This document shows, in pieces, positions 33,628 through 47,961 of a DNA stretch of 64,000 nt; position 1 is the first letter of the stretch; each line of letters starts with the position of its first letter. The position numbers and the translations under genes were made by a program. Source of the DNA: Candidatus Altimarinota bacterium (GTDB taxonomy: Bacteria; Patescibacteriota; Gracilibacteria; BD1-5; UBA6164). The notes under the pieces were generated by a model. It was not told the DNA's origin, did no database searches, and saw nothing but the letters and a program-made list of their open reading frames with translations. Location of the stretch: NCBI GenBank assembly GCA_013350285.1, contig JAAXWG010000006.1:1-64000 (forward strand), read 5' to 3'.

Positions 33628-35376
33628 ATGGAACAAGAAGAAATTACTGATCAGTATAATAAATTGAAAGAAATTCTTTCTCAAGATTATGATTCTATAA
33701 AAAAATTAAAAAAAGATATTTGGGAAGTTATATTAAATATTTCACAAAAAGTTTCTTCCCTTGTTAAATGAGAAGATGAGATTTCTGGTGCTCAAGCTGA
33801 AGATATATGAATTCAAGAATTAAAAAAATTAGTAAATTGAAATGAAGATATTTTAGAAATAGAAAAAATGTTGGATTTATTTTTTCAAAAAATACAAGAT
33901 ATACTTGAACAAAAGAAAAAAATTCTTCCCTTTTCTTTTTTTAAAAGTAAAAAAAATCCACTAAGTAATTGAGAAAAAAGTGAAAATTGAACAGAAAAAA
34001 TTTTTTCTACAGCTCCAAAGTATGAAGCTGTTTTAGATGTACTGAGCGATTTATGAATTGATCTTGATAAAGTAAAGATCTCAGAAGAATCTTTAGATGA
34101 AGAAAAAAATTGAGAATGAGATAATAAACCTCAAGTAAAAAAAAGAAGAAAAGTCCCATATTTGTCGATAGAAGTAAAAGATAAACAAAAAAATTTAAAT
34201 ATTATTATCCTCGTTTGTAATGAATTAGATCAAGCTACATTTATTTATGATGGGATTTTTAATTTAGATGAGCTTAAAAATAAAGAAAAAGAAGAAAAAA
34301 TAAATGGATTTAATTCTTATACTATTCCATACAATGAAAAAAATTTTTATGAAAAATTAAAAGCGAAAATTGAAATCCTTTCTTTTAAAAGATTTGAAGA
34401 AGTACAATATAAAGAAGAGCTTAAAAGTGTATGAATAGGTGAAGAAGTAATACAAGAATATAGTATTGAAATAGGAAAATTTAGGTATTTTTTTGATAAT
34501 TTTTTATGACAATGAGAGAAAAAATCTTGAATTGCAGTTGAAAATATTGATTGAAAAAATATTTTATTTGTTCCTTTTCGTTGATTTTCTCGTGATTTGA
34601 TATTGTGATGAAAAAGACTCGCATCTTCTCCATCAGAAGCCTTTAATCAAAAATATTTTAATAGGAATAAGCATACAACGAGAGATGATGTAATACAAAT
34701 GCTTGATTTTCTCGGCTATAAAATAGCAGATGATGATAAAATGAAACAAAGATGGAGAAAAATTATACAAGAAAATAAAAAGTCTTTTGAAGAAATAGGA
34801 GTATATAATAAAGAATGAGTTTGGTATTTTTGAAATATACATTGATCGCCAGAAAAATTAGTTATTGCTTGATATTATATAAATTATTTTCGTCCAAAAG
34901 ATTTTAAGGACAATACATGAAAAATGATAACAGCAGTATATGATAACAACTTAAAACTTTTTTTTGAAAGTTTGTGATTTCAAATTGCAAGTGAAGAACA
35001 AGAAAAAGCAAACTTTGTAGAAATTTTGAGAAGAGAATATAGTCTATGAGAACAAGATTTTAATAATAAATGAATTTTTTTTCATGATGAAAAATGGTAT
35101 ATTCGCTGAAAAAATACTAAGAAAAATCAAAATTCTCAAGGTGAGAATTGAGATAAAAGATGGTTAGATTTACTTGTAAATTGAAAATCTTTTAAATATT
35201 TTCCTAGTATAGGTTTTAATAAAACATATTGTATACAATCATCTAATCTTAAAACAAATGGTATTATGAAAAGTAAAAATGATTTGAAAATAATTTTAGA
35301 AGTTTTATGAGAAAAAGTTGCTACAGAAGAAGAAGAAAAAGAATTTTTCTCTCAAAAATACAAAAAGGTGACTTAA
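33628..35376 (+). CDS. Protein of unknown function with an internal repeat (582 aa)
   Basis: No family recognised. It starts at ATG 33628 after a rare visible Shine-Dalgarno-like aagga. Residues 1-180 are charged and coiled-coil-like, with Lys-rich, low-complexity stretches; no signal or membrane helix is seen. Two segments resemble each other: ~358-402 (LDFLGYKIADDDKMK...VYNKEGVWYF) and ~445-495 (FFESLGFQIASEEQEK...IFFHDEKWYI), so an internal duplication is likely. Many Gly codons are TGA. It follows recQ after a terminator and precedes the tRNA/rRNA region, so its own promoter is expected in 33575-33627. Confidence 0.8.
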
Positions 35377-35448
35377 AGGATATCTATTCTTTTTACTCCC
35401 TATAAAAATAATCTTATTTTTCTTCCATAATTTTCCTCAAAAAAAAGT

Positions 35449-35476
35449 TTGACACCAAGCGAAATATTTATAAAAT
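35449..35476 (+). promoter_or_regulatory. Promoter of the four-tRNA cluster
   Basis: TTGACA (35449-35454), 16 nt, TAAAAT (35471-35476), the same boxes and spacer as the rRNA promoter. A hairpin with arms aagcgaaa/tttcgctt follows near 35458-35491, about where transcription should begin. Confidence 0.6.
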
Positions 35477-35572
35477 TCGTTTCGCTTTAATATTTTATAG
35501 ATAATACAACAAAGTTAATAAAACCTACTTTTTACCGTATTAATCACAAAAATAAAGCAAAAATATATGTTT

Positions 35573-35647
35573 TCCTCAGTAGCTCAGCGGTAGAGTAGAT
35601 GGCTGTTAACCATTTGGTCACTGGTTCGAATCCAGTCTGGGGAGCCA
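35573..35647 (+). tRNA. tRNA-Asn (GTT)
   Basis: A 75-nt cloverleaf with encoded CCA; acceptor tcctcag/ctgggga; loop ctgttaa gives GTT. First of four tRNAs before the rRNA operon. Confidence 0.95.
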
Positions 35648-35706
35648 TTTTTGTATATAAGCATTGTTGTTCTTTAAATTTGAACATTCTTTTAAAAAAG
35701 AAATAA

Positions 35707-35794
35707 GGAGAGATGCCAGAGCGGTTGAATGGAACAGTCTTGAAAACTGTCGTGGGGCAACTCACCCAGGGTTCGAATCCCTGTCTCTCCGCCA
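35707..35794 (+). tRNA. tRNA-Ser (TGA)
   Basis: An 88-nt class II tRNA with long variable arm and encoded CCA; acceptor ggagaga/tctctcc; loop cttgaaa gives anticodon TGA, reading UCA codons. It does not read UGA. Confidence 0.94.
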
Positions 35795-35830
35795 TTTTAT
35801 GTTCTTGAAGAACTTTTGATTACATTCTTT

Positions 35831-35921
35831 GGAAGGGTGCCAGAGTGGTTGAACGGGCTCCCCTGCTAAGGGAGTAAGCTGATTTTCGGCTTCGAGGGTT
35901 CGAATCCCTTCCCTTCCGCCA
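35831..35921 (+). tRNA. tRNA-Ser (GCT)
   Basis: A 91-nt class II tRNA with encoded CCA; acceptor ggaaggg/cccttcc; loop ctgctaa gives GCT. Confidence 0.94.
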
Positions 35922-35990
35922 GTTTATAAAGTATTATAAATAGAGTAGAAGGAAATCAGAAGGGAAAAAAGAAGATAAAAATTTTTTAAA

Positions 35991-36066
35991 GGGCTTGTAG
36001 CTCAGAGGTTAGAGCAGTCGGCTCATAACCGATTGGTCGTTGGTTCAATTCCAACCAGGCCCACCA
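35991..36066 (+). tRNA. tRNA-Ile (CAT, lysidine-modified), best guess
   Basis: A 76-nt cloverleaf with encoded CCA; acceptor gggcttg/caggccc; anticodon CAT in loop ctcataa. The body (TAGCTCAG-GGTTAGAGCA, TTGGTCG) matches bacterial tRNA-Ile2, whose CAT is converted to LAU by TilS. With fMet and elongator Met at 20915 and 21067 this would be the third CAT tRNA, as expected. TilS itself is not in the window. Confidence 0.8.
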
Positions 36067-36142
36067 TATTTTTATTTTTTACTTTAAAATACAAGAAAAA
36101 ATAAGTATAAGAAATAAAGATATAAAAAAAATAAAAAATCTT

Positions 36143-36170
36143 TTGACAAAGAAGTTTAATTTTTTAAAAT
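36143..36170 (+). promoter_or_regulatory. rRNA operon promoter
   Basis: A consensus TTGACA (36143-36148) and TAAAAT (36165-36170) with a 16-nt spacer, about 100 nt before the 16S gene and downstream of tRNA-Ile2. Confidence 0.7.
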
Positions 36171-36189
36171 AACTCAGCTTTAAAAAAAC

Positions 36190-36222
36190 TGTTCTTTAAA
36201 ATAAGTGAAATATTAGGAAAAA
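36190..36222 (+). promoter_or_regulatory. boxA and 5' arm of the 16S processing stem
   Basis: TGTTCTTTAAA (36190-36200) is a boxA antitermination signal. It runs straight into the left arm (36198-36222) of a 25-nt stem whose right arm is 37777-37801, with two mismatches; this should be the RNase III site that releases pre-16S. The same layout is seen before 23S and 5S. Confidence 0.7.
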
Positions 36223-36272
36223 GAAATTAGTATTCTAGTCTAGGAAAACTTTAAAACAACAAAAAAAATTAC

Positions 36273-37749
<1,477 letters not shown>

Positions 37750-37881
37750 TTTTTTTCCTTATAGAGTAGAGTACTCTTTTTCCTAATATTTTGCTTATTT
37801 TGTTCTTTAACAAATCTGAATAAATAAAGTTAGTTGATAAGTTATTAGTTTTTAAAAATAACTAATAGTTTAGGTGGTTTT
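37750..37881 (+). other. 16S-23S spacer
   Basis: No tRNA in the spacer. It holds the right arm of the 16S stem (37777-37801), a boxA TGTTCTTTAAC (37801-37811) and the left arm of a 26-nt stem around 23S (37811-37836, pairing with 40855-40880). Confidence 0.75.
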
Positions 37882-40818
<2,937 letters not shown>

Positions 40819-40854
40819 TATCTCTACGATTAATTATTTAATAAATAATACTTT

Positions 40855-40902
40855 CAACTAACTTTACTTGTTCAGATTTGATGAACAAAATTGCTCTTTA
40901 AA
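40855..40902 (+). promoter_or_regulatory. 23S right processing arm and third boxA before 5S
   Basis: 40855-40880 pairs with 37811-37836 (24 of 26). TGCTCTTTAAA at 40892-40902 is a third boxA, placed before 5S. The stem outside 5S uses aaatttgat/atcaaattt. Confidence 0.65.
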
Positions 40903-40912
40903 TTTGATGTTA

Positions 40913-41035
<123 letters not shown>

Positions 41036-41082
41036 TGATATCAAATTTATAAAATTACCGCTTAGAGTGTAGGATATTTATT

Positions 41083-41157
41083 GCCCGAGTAGCTCAGTGG
41101 AAGAGCAGCGCCCTTCTAAGGCGAAGGTCGTAGGTTCAAATCCTGCCTCGGGTACCA
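41083..41157 (+). tRNA. tRNA-Arg (TCT)
   Basis: A 75-nt cloverleaf with encoded CCA; acceptor gcccgag/ctcgggt; loop cttctaa gives TCT, reading AGA, the dominant Arg codon here. The first anticodon-stem pair (27:43) is a G-A mismatch. Confidence 0.92.
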
Positions 41158-41178
41158 TTTTAAAAAAATGTATCATTT

Positions 41179-41255
41179 GGGTGATTAGCTCAGTTGGCGA
41201 GAGCATCTGCCTTACAAGCAGGGGGTCGTAGGTTCGAACCCTACATCACCCACCA
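41179..41255 (+). tRNA. tRNA-Val (TAC)
   Basis: A 77-nt cloverleaf with encoded CCA; acceptor gggtgat/atcaccc; loop cttacaa gives TAC. Last gene of the rRNA unit. Confidence 0.95.
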
Positions 41256-41257
41256 TT

Positions 41258-41311
41258 AAAAAACCTTTGTGTGTTAGAATTATAAGTAATTCTGATAGAC
41301 AAAGGTTTTTT
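41258..41311 (+). terminator. Terminator of the rRNA-tRNA unit
   Basis: A long hairpin with arms aaaaaacctttgt/acaaaggtttttt and a structured loop, ending in T7, three bases after tRNA-Val. Confidence 0.85.
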
Positions 41312-41352
41312 AGTCTTTTCTAAAAATATAATGTATAGGTGTTTTTTTAATA

Positions 41353-42750
41353 TTATAAAGTTAGGAAACTTTTAATTTCCAAATTTTTATTAAAGAATTC
41401 CTCGGCTATAATGAGCATCAATATTTATCTTCTCAATTCATCACATTTATTATACATTTTTTTTGCTTCATCCTGTTTATTTCAATCTACCAAATCTTCC
41501 CCTTTATTTCAGTAAAGACTACTTAATAACATCTTTTCAGTATCCATAGACCTTATGGAAGCTTTTAATGAAAAAGAATTAACTAAAAATATCGGATCAA
41601 AATTCTCTCAATATTTTTCTCAATATTCAAATTCAATTATTTTTTTAAAGCTTACTGCATCAAAATAATATTTTTTTCATCTAATATTTACTTCAAGAGC
41701 TGTGTGTGCAGGAATTTTTAATCCATTATGCTGAATTCATAATTCACTTAAAAAAGCATGTCCGAGTAAACAAAGTCCCACACAGTAAATTTCTTTATAT
41801 TTAAGAATTTTTTTTGCTTGGTATCAGTAATTATTTTTTGTTTTTTGATAAGGATATTCATAAATTCCTTCTAAAATAGCATTTGTTGCTTGTATTTCTT
41901 TTTCAGTTATTTTCTCTTCATTTCAAGTTTTTCTCACATACTCTAATTCTTTTTTGAGAGTATCAATTCCTATTTTATCCCTCAGTAATCTTACTTTTTT
42001 ATCAAGAGTATTTGTGCATTTATGTATAGCAATCAATTTATTTCATTTGCTATAATAAATTTTCCCATTTTTTTCTATTCTTTCAAAATTATTTTCCTCG
42101 CAATATTGTATTATTGCTTTTTGTTCTGCTTGAGTAATAGTTTCCATTCCAAGTCTCAGCATATTAATAGATTTTCTGAAAAAAGTAAGATCAAACTCTT
42201 CAGTAAAAATTTTTGAAAGCTCATTTGTTCCGACTTCAAAATCTTTTTTTTTCGCTTCTTTGAAATTTTTTGTTCAAGTTTTTGATTTTATGGTTTTTAT
42301 AAAATCTCTTGTTGTTTTCATATTTGTTTTTAATGAATGTGATTTTATTCTTTCTATAAAATCATTATCGAGATTATATTTTTTAGCTAATTCTTCAAAA
42401 TAGTTTTTTCATTTTTCTTTTCATTGTATTTTTAAAACAATTTCAATCATTACTTTTACTTTTGTGATTATTTCATTCATTTTTCCATATTTTTCTAAAT
42501 CAAAATTTTTATTGAGTAAATTGATTATTTGTAATTGTTCTCCTATTTCTAAATCATCTGCTAAATAGAGATTATAAAAATATCCATATTTATCGCTTCC
42601 AGTTTTTTCTAAAATTTCTCATTTCCTTCCATTGTATTCTTTTCTATTTATTTTGATAGGCTTGATATGATCAAGAACCTCTAGGATATTTTCTAAAGTT
42701 TTGAAATCCAGATTATCTCGGAATACTTTTGTATCTAAAGCATTGTTCAT
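41353..42750 (-). CDS. Transglutaminase-like protein of unknown substrate (465 aa)
   Basis: The frame runs from ATG 42750 (MNNALDTKVFRDNLDFKTLENI) to TAA 41353-41355. Residues ~1-270 are helical and match nothing known. In the C-terminal part, IYCVGLCLLGHAFLSELGI, PAHTALEVNI and GKKYYFDAV line up with the Cys-His-Asp order of a transglutaminase/papain-like fold (as in SirB1-type proteins), catalytic Cys ~323, His ~343, Asp ~358 by estimate. It could be a protease, transglutaminase or inactive relative. Monocistronic, convergent with the rRNA unit through the terminator at 41258-41311. Confidence 0.65.
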
Positions 42751-42868
42751 ACTTACAAATGAGCTTAAGGCATATTTGTATTATTTTATCCTATTTTTTG
42801 ATAATAAGCGAATATTTAGAAATATTAAGAAAGCACTAGAATTATTGTCTTCTGAAACTACAGAGTTT

Positions 42869-42902
42869 AAAAAAGAGAGGAAAATTTTTTCCTCTCTTTT
42901 TT
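42869..42902 (-). terminator. Terminator after the DEAD-box helicase gene
   Basis: Stem aaaaagagagg/cctctcttttt with an eight-base A/T loop, nine bases past the helicase stop on the minus strand. Confidence 0.8.
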
Positions 42903-42910
42903 GTAGATTT

Positions 42911-44137
42911 TTACTTCTTAAATCCTCTTCTTTTATCCGAAGAAAAATGTCTTTTTGGGGGAATTGATTTTTTGGGAGCTCATTTTGTATTGAGTAAAAG
43001 CTTTACTGCAAAAGGATGATCTTCTACAATATCTATATTTCTTCCAATAAGTTTTTGAATATCATGGAGATAATCCACTTCTTCTTGTTCGCAAAATGAA
43101 AGTGCAATACCATTGAGTCCTGCTCTTCCTGTACGACCAATACGATGCACATAGGTTTCAGATTCATTTGGAAGTTCATAATTAATTACATGAGAAAGGT
43201 CGTCTACATCGATTCAACGAGCAGCAATATCGGTTGCAATAAGCACTCTTGTTTGTTTTGTTTTGAAATTATTTAAGGCTCTTTGACGAGCATTTTGAGA
43301 TTTATTTCCGTGAATTGCTTCCGCAACGACTCCTACTTTTTCTAAATCTTTTACGACTCTATCGGCTCCGTGTTTTGTACGAGTAAAAACAAGTACTGAA
43401 GCTATTTCAGGATTTTTGAGTAAGTCAGCCAAAAGTAGTTTTTTATCATTTTTCTTTACAAAGTAGATTGATTGTTTTACGGTATCAGCTGTCGATGAAA
43501 CAGGAGCAACTTCAACTTTTATGGGATCAACGAGAATAGAATGAGCAAGACTGAGTATTTCTTTTGGCATTGTTGCAGAAAAAAACAAAGTTTGTTTTTT
43601 TTCAGGAAGTTTTGCGAGGACTTTTTTTACATCATTGATAAAACCCATATTTAGCATTCTATCAGCTTCATCCAAAATAAATATTTTTATATTTTTTAGG
43701 TTTACATAGCCTTGCTCCATGAGATCAAGGAGCCTTCACGGAGTTGCAACAAGAATATCGACTCCTATTCTTAATTTTGCTGTTTGTGCATGCTGAGAAA
43801 CTCATCAAAATATTACGGCATGACGAAGTCAAAGATTTTTTCCATAAGCAGTAAAGCTTTCTTCTATCTGTATAGCAAGTTCTCTTGTAGGAGTCAAAAT
43901 GAGTGATTTAATAGCACGAGGAGTATTTGAAATTGCTTTTTCTTGAAAAAGGAGTTGTAAGGTTGGTATAGCAAAGGCAGCAGTTTTTCCTGTTCCTGTT
44001 TGAGCCGAACCAAGGACATCTCTTCCTTGTAAGATATGGGGAATTGCTTTTTCTTGGATGGGAGTTGGGCTTTCATATCCTTCTTTTTCAAGGGCTTCTA
44101 AAATCGGACGAATTATATTGAGGTCTTTAAATAGCAT
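42911..44137 (-). CDS. DEAD-box RNA helicase (RhlE/DeaD-like)
   Basis: An ATP-dependent RNA unwinding protein of RNA turnover or ribosome assembly. The 408-aa product starts [21 protein letters not shown] and shows the Q motif ([11 protein letters not shown]), motif [46 protein letters not shown], and the C-terminal [24 protein letters not shown] and HRIGRTGR. The last ~20 residues are basic. An in-frame upstream ATG (44191) would add 18 unlikely residues rich in F and K, so 44137 is used. Several Gly are TGA. Confidence 0.95.
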
Positions 44138-44220
44138 TTTTATTTGGTGAAAAAATAATTTCTTTTTGTAAAAGAAGCTGATTATATTCAAAAAAATGCT
44201 TTTGTCATTAAATAATTTCT

Positions 44221-44397
44221 TAAGGAAGCTAAGAAAAAGTCAAATTATTCATTTTTTTAAAAGGGATTTTGCCTATTTTAAAAGATTCCTGCCTTCGCAG
44301 GAATGACAAAAACTTAGTTTTTCTAAGCTTCCTTAATATTATTGCAAAATACATTTTTCTGATTACCTCGTTCCTCGCAATGACAGGAAAAAGTAAA
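44221..44397. repeat. Composite palindromic repeat element beside the GIY-YIG gene
   Basis: The interval contains a G+C-rich palindrome attcctgccttcgcaggaat (44285-44304) followed by gac, an inverted repeat taaggaagct.aag (44221-44233) pairing with cttagtttttctaagcttcctta (44312-44336), and gattacctcgttcctcgcaatgac (44371-44394). On the minus strand the latter reads GTCATTGCGAGGAACGAGG and the palindrome reads GTCATTCCTGCGAAGGCAGG; both are, from memory, common bacterial interspersed repeats. The element abuts the stop of the nuclease gene. Confidence 0.7.
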
Positions 44398-44646
44398 TTA
44401 TTTTTTTCCTTTGATGAGTTCAAGTTTTTCTTCTCGTGAAAGTTGTTTGATTCTGTATTCTTCTTTTGATGCAAGCGAACGATTGGCAAAACTTGCAGAA
44501 TAAACAAGCTTTACGGGACGACGAATACTTGTATATCTTGCTCCGAGTTTACTTGTATTGTGTTCCTCAAGCCTTCGATCAAGATCAACAGTAATTCCAG
44601 TATACAGACTAAAATCAGCACATTCAAGAATATAGAGGTGGTACAT
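44398..44646 (-). CDS. GIY-YIG endonuclease-domain protein (UPF0213-like, 82 aa)
   Basis: A complete small nuclease-fold protein. The GIY-YIG halves are in YHLYILECADFSLYTGITVDLDRRLEEHN (~2-30), with the catalytic Arg in DRRLEEHN and a downstream RRPVKLVYSASF; the C terminus EEYRIKQLSREEKLELIKGKK is typical of this family. The family motif here has CADFS where GS is usual. None of its three Gly codons is TGA. The gene directly abuts the palindromic repeat (44221-44397), an association that may not be accidental. Confidence 0.88.
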   Translation of the reverse strand: MYHLYILECADFSLYTGITVDLDRRLEEHNTSKLGARYTSIRRPVKLVYSASFANRSLASKEEYRIKQLSREEKLELIKGKK

Positions 44647-44695
44647 AGAAAGAAAATAAGATAAGAAAAAAATTATTTTTTATAAGTTTGTAAAA

Positions 44696-46162
44696 CTACC
44701 CTTTAATATTATCCAACTCCAAATATTCATCAATTTTTATTTGCCGAACAAACTCATCCACATGCGATACAAGAATCATCGCTCACTTAAATTCATCAAG
44801 AGCAGTTGCTATCACGGGAATATGACGAAAATTGATATGATTGGTTGGCTCATCAAGGATAAGAAGCCCAGGTTTTTGAAGCACAAGTCCACAAAAAGCG
44901 ACCAGTCATTTTTGTCATTCTGATATATCTCCAACTCTTGATTTCATTAAATCTCCATTGATAAGAAATCAAGCAGCGGTTGAACGAAGCTCTTGTTCTG
45001 TTATATTTGCTCAAGCAGAACTCATAAGTTGCTCATACACCGTGCTATTAAAATCAAGATTAGAAAAATCTTGGCGGTAATATCCGACGGTTACTCCAGG
45101 AGCAATCGTTGCTCAAATCGCTCTTCCATTTGCAATACTTTCAAGAAGAGTACTTTTCCCAATTCCATTTGGTCCAGAAAGAAGCATATGATCTCCTTTT
45201 CTTAGGCTAATATCTACATTTTTGATTATTGGTTCGTGGTCAATGATTACAGAAACAGAACTGATATTGAGAAGTTCTCAAGAAAGATCTTCTTGCATAG
45301 GAATTGTAAAAGCTCGTATGGTTTTATCTTCTTTTCTTACATCCACCATTTCTTCTTCTAGTTCCGCTGCCGCTTCTCTCATTTTCTTCGCAACAAGACG
45401 AAGTTTTCATCATTTATGAGCAAATACTTCTGCTTGTTCTTTTTTTGCTTGAGCTTGTTTTGCCATTTGAGCATTTTTCATATTTTCTCTTTCGATACGA
45501 GCTTGAATTTGGTCAACTACATTGTAATAATTTCCAACATATTGTTCTACTACTTTTGTGTGAATATCAAGATACAGCACTCAATCAGTAAATGAATTTA
45601 AAAATTCTGCATCATGGGAAATAACGATAACCGTTTTTTTATATTCTTTCAAAAAATCTTCCAAGTGATAAATCCCACCTTTATCAAGATTATTTGTCGG
45701 CTCATCGAGGAGTAAAATATCAGGATTTTGGATAAGTGCAGCCGCAAGAAGCAAGCGAGCTTGTTGTCCCCCAGAAAAACTTTTTACAATTCTTTCAAGC
45801 GGAGCTTTAAGATTGACTGCATCGAGAACTTCGGCAATTTTTTTATCAATATTAAAAACCGTTTTATCTCTAAAATATTTATTGAAAAAAGCCTGAATAG
45901 TCAGTTCTTTATCTTCTGCTTGCATTACTTGAAAAGCAGTTGCAATCGTTGATTCTTTATCAATATGGATATTTCCAATTTTTGGTTTGAGATCTCAAGT
46001 AATGAGCTTAAAAATCGTACTTTTTCCTGCTCAGTTTTGTCCCATTATTGTTATTTTTGAGCCTTTTCTCACAGAAAAACTCACATCATCAAGAATCGGT
46101 TTTGTAAAAACAAAGTCAAACGACACACTGTCAAATCTAATTACTGTTTCATTTGAAGCCAT
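44696..46162 (-). CDS. ABC-F family ATPase (ribosome-associated)
   Basis: Two ABC cassettes in one chain without membrane segments, the ABC-F plan (translation factors such as EttA or resistance proteins). Cassette 1: Walker [16 protein letters not shown] (~41-55), signature [16 protein letters not shown], Walker [15 protein letters not shown] (~175). Cassette 2: Walker [16 protein letters not shown], signature DISEGQKGLVAFCGL, Walker [11 protein letters not shown], with a charged linker rich in Q, K, E between. The product is 488 aa, shorter than EttA (555). ATG 46162, stop TAG 44696-44698. Confidence 0.93.
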
Positions 46163-46407
46163 AATATATAAAGTTTTGTAATAAAATTAATGGGCAAATA
46201 ATATGAAAAAAAAGACTTTTGTAAATTCTTATTTTTAGGAAAAGCTTATTTTTTTGAAGTTTTGCAAAGATATTGGATAAAAACTTGAAAAATAAAAACT
46301 TCTCCTAGAATAAGTATAAAAGAGAATATTTTTTAAAAGTATGATTTTTCATAAATTCGGTTTTTGTTTTTGGAGGAATGGCAAATTTTATATTTAAAAA
46401 ATTTTTT

Positions 46408-47949
46408 ATGCAAGACCTAAAAATTTGGGAGGAAAAAATCAAAGAAAAAAGAAAAAGTACAGAATTTAGAGACTTTGTGAAAGAAATCTGTAGTTTTTCG
46501 CCCTTGCATATTTATAAGATAAATTGATTTTTATCAAAGTTTCCAAGTTCAGATAGGATTTATTGAGTGCAAGATTGACTTGTATTTGAAGAAAATAGAG
46601 ATACTTTAACCAATAAATGAGAAGAATATGATTTTTCTAAAAATTTCTTTTTAAATTATAAAAACCTTTTTCAATCTATTAATCTTCCAGCATTGATGAT
46701 ACAAAGTGATGTTGAAAATGCGAATTATGCCGACTCCATAAATTCCTCAAAAAATGTGTATCTTAGCTTTATTGTTGTGATGAATTGTGAAAATGTTTTG
46801 TATAGTTATTACATAAAACACAACTGAAAAAATGTTCTAAATTCCGTAATGGTATGGAATAGCTGTGAAAATATTTATTTTTGTTCTTGAATTATAAATT
46901 CGTTTAATATCTTTTATTCGAGATATATTTACCATTCTTCAAATACTTGGTTTTCAAGAAATCTTGTTTGATGTAGTGAATGTATTTTTTGCGAAAATTT
47001 GGAAAATAAATCGTATTGTATTAATAATCAGGAACTCGAAAAATCTGAGTATTTTACAAGAAAAAAGCAGATATTGAAGCAAAAAAAGGAATTTATAAAT
47101 TGGTACAAAAACTCAAATACATGATGAATGAATATGTGAAGTGAAAAAATATTATGAAATTTTGTATTATTTTCTGAAAATATTCAAAACGGATATTTTG
47201 TAAATAAAGTAAAAAATGGAAAAAATTTGATAATTTCTTGAGGAAATGAGGATTTTGAAAATATGTATGATACATTTTGTTGCTGATGAATAAGTGATTT
47301 TTATTGAGTTTTTGCTTCTTGACGACTCAATGAAAATATTTATTGTTCTTGAAATATAGAAAAATCATCAAATATATTTTATTCCTATTTCTGTAATGAT
47401 TGTTCCTTTTGCCTTGGCTGTATTTGACTCAAAAATAAATCTTTTTGTATCCTCAATAAACAATATTCCAAAGAAGAATGGCAAGAACTGTCTAATAAAA
47501 TATTTGCGACTATGGAAGAAGATTGAACTTTATGAGAATTTTTCCCTTGAGAAATCAATCCATTTTATTTTAATGATACGATGGCTTATTTTATAGATGA
47601 TAGCTTTACAAAAGAAGAAGTAGAAAAAGAAGGATTTATGTGGAGAGAGGAAAAAGTAAAAGTTGATATTCCTGAAGGAGCTGAGGTTGTGTATTCTACT
47701 CCCCCTGCTCGTTCCTCGCTTCCCCCTCAATCGAGGGGGACTCAAGGGGGATTAAATGATTATCAAGGCTTTGACTCAAGCGGAAACTGGAAAATCAATC
47801 CTGAAATATTAAAAAAAGTTATTGTTGATAAAAATGGCGATTATTATAGAATTATCAAGCAAGAATATGATTTTTTAGTAAAACACGAATTGCCATTACC
47901 TGAAATTCATTGGCTTGAAAGGATAAAACTTAGCTTAAAATTTAATTAA
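46408..47949 (+). CDS. Cys-rich repeat protein A (513 aa), palindrome inside coding region
   Basis: One of two tandem paralogues (with 47962-49539). The N terminus MQDLKIWEEKIKEKRKSTEFRDF leads to a repetitive region (~130-410) built of units like ENVLYSYYI..GKNVLNSVMVWNS and NIYFCSGIINSFNIFYSRYI, with many Cys (GCSECIFCENLENKSYCI; SYFCNDCSFCLGCIGLKNKSFCILNKQYSKEEW), suggesting a beta-helix-like solenoid with Cys clusters. CPR annotations sometimes label related proteins 'caib/baif', which I do not support. Residues ~431-448 come from a 53-bp palindromic insertion (47698-47750). The C-terminal part EIHWLERIKLSLKFN is shared with B. Many Gly are TGA, but none inside the insertion. Confidence 0.85.
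47698..47750 (+). repeat. 53-bp palindromic element inserted in frame in protein A
   Basis: Translates to TPPARSSLPPQSRGTQGG in the host frame. It contains an inner palindrome ccccctcaatcgaggggg and an outer pair ctcccc/aaggggg; high G+C in an A+T-rich genome. It differs at a single position from the copy at 49282-49334. Confidence 0.8.
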
Positions 47950-47961
47950 TTTTTACTTTTT

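Noticed and set aside
35707-35794. tRNA with anticodon TGA as a possible UGA-linked tRNA
   Set aside because: Anticodon TGA (read 5'-UGA) pairs with UCA; the long variable arm makes it tRNA-Ser. The Gly(UCA) tRNA is not in the window.
44229-44507. A 92-codon minus-strand frame reading VIARNEVIRK and SFLRRQES
   Set aside because: These are translations of the palindromic repeats; the frame overlaps the GIY-YIG gene and is not a protein.
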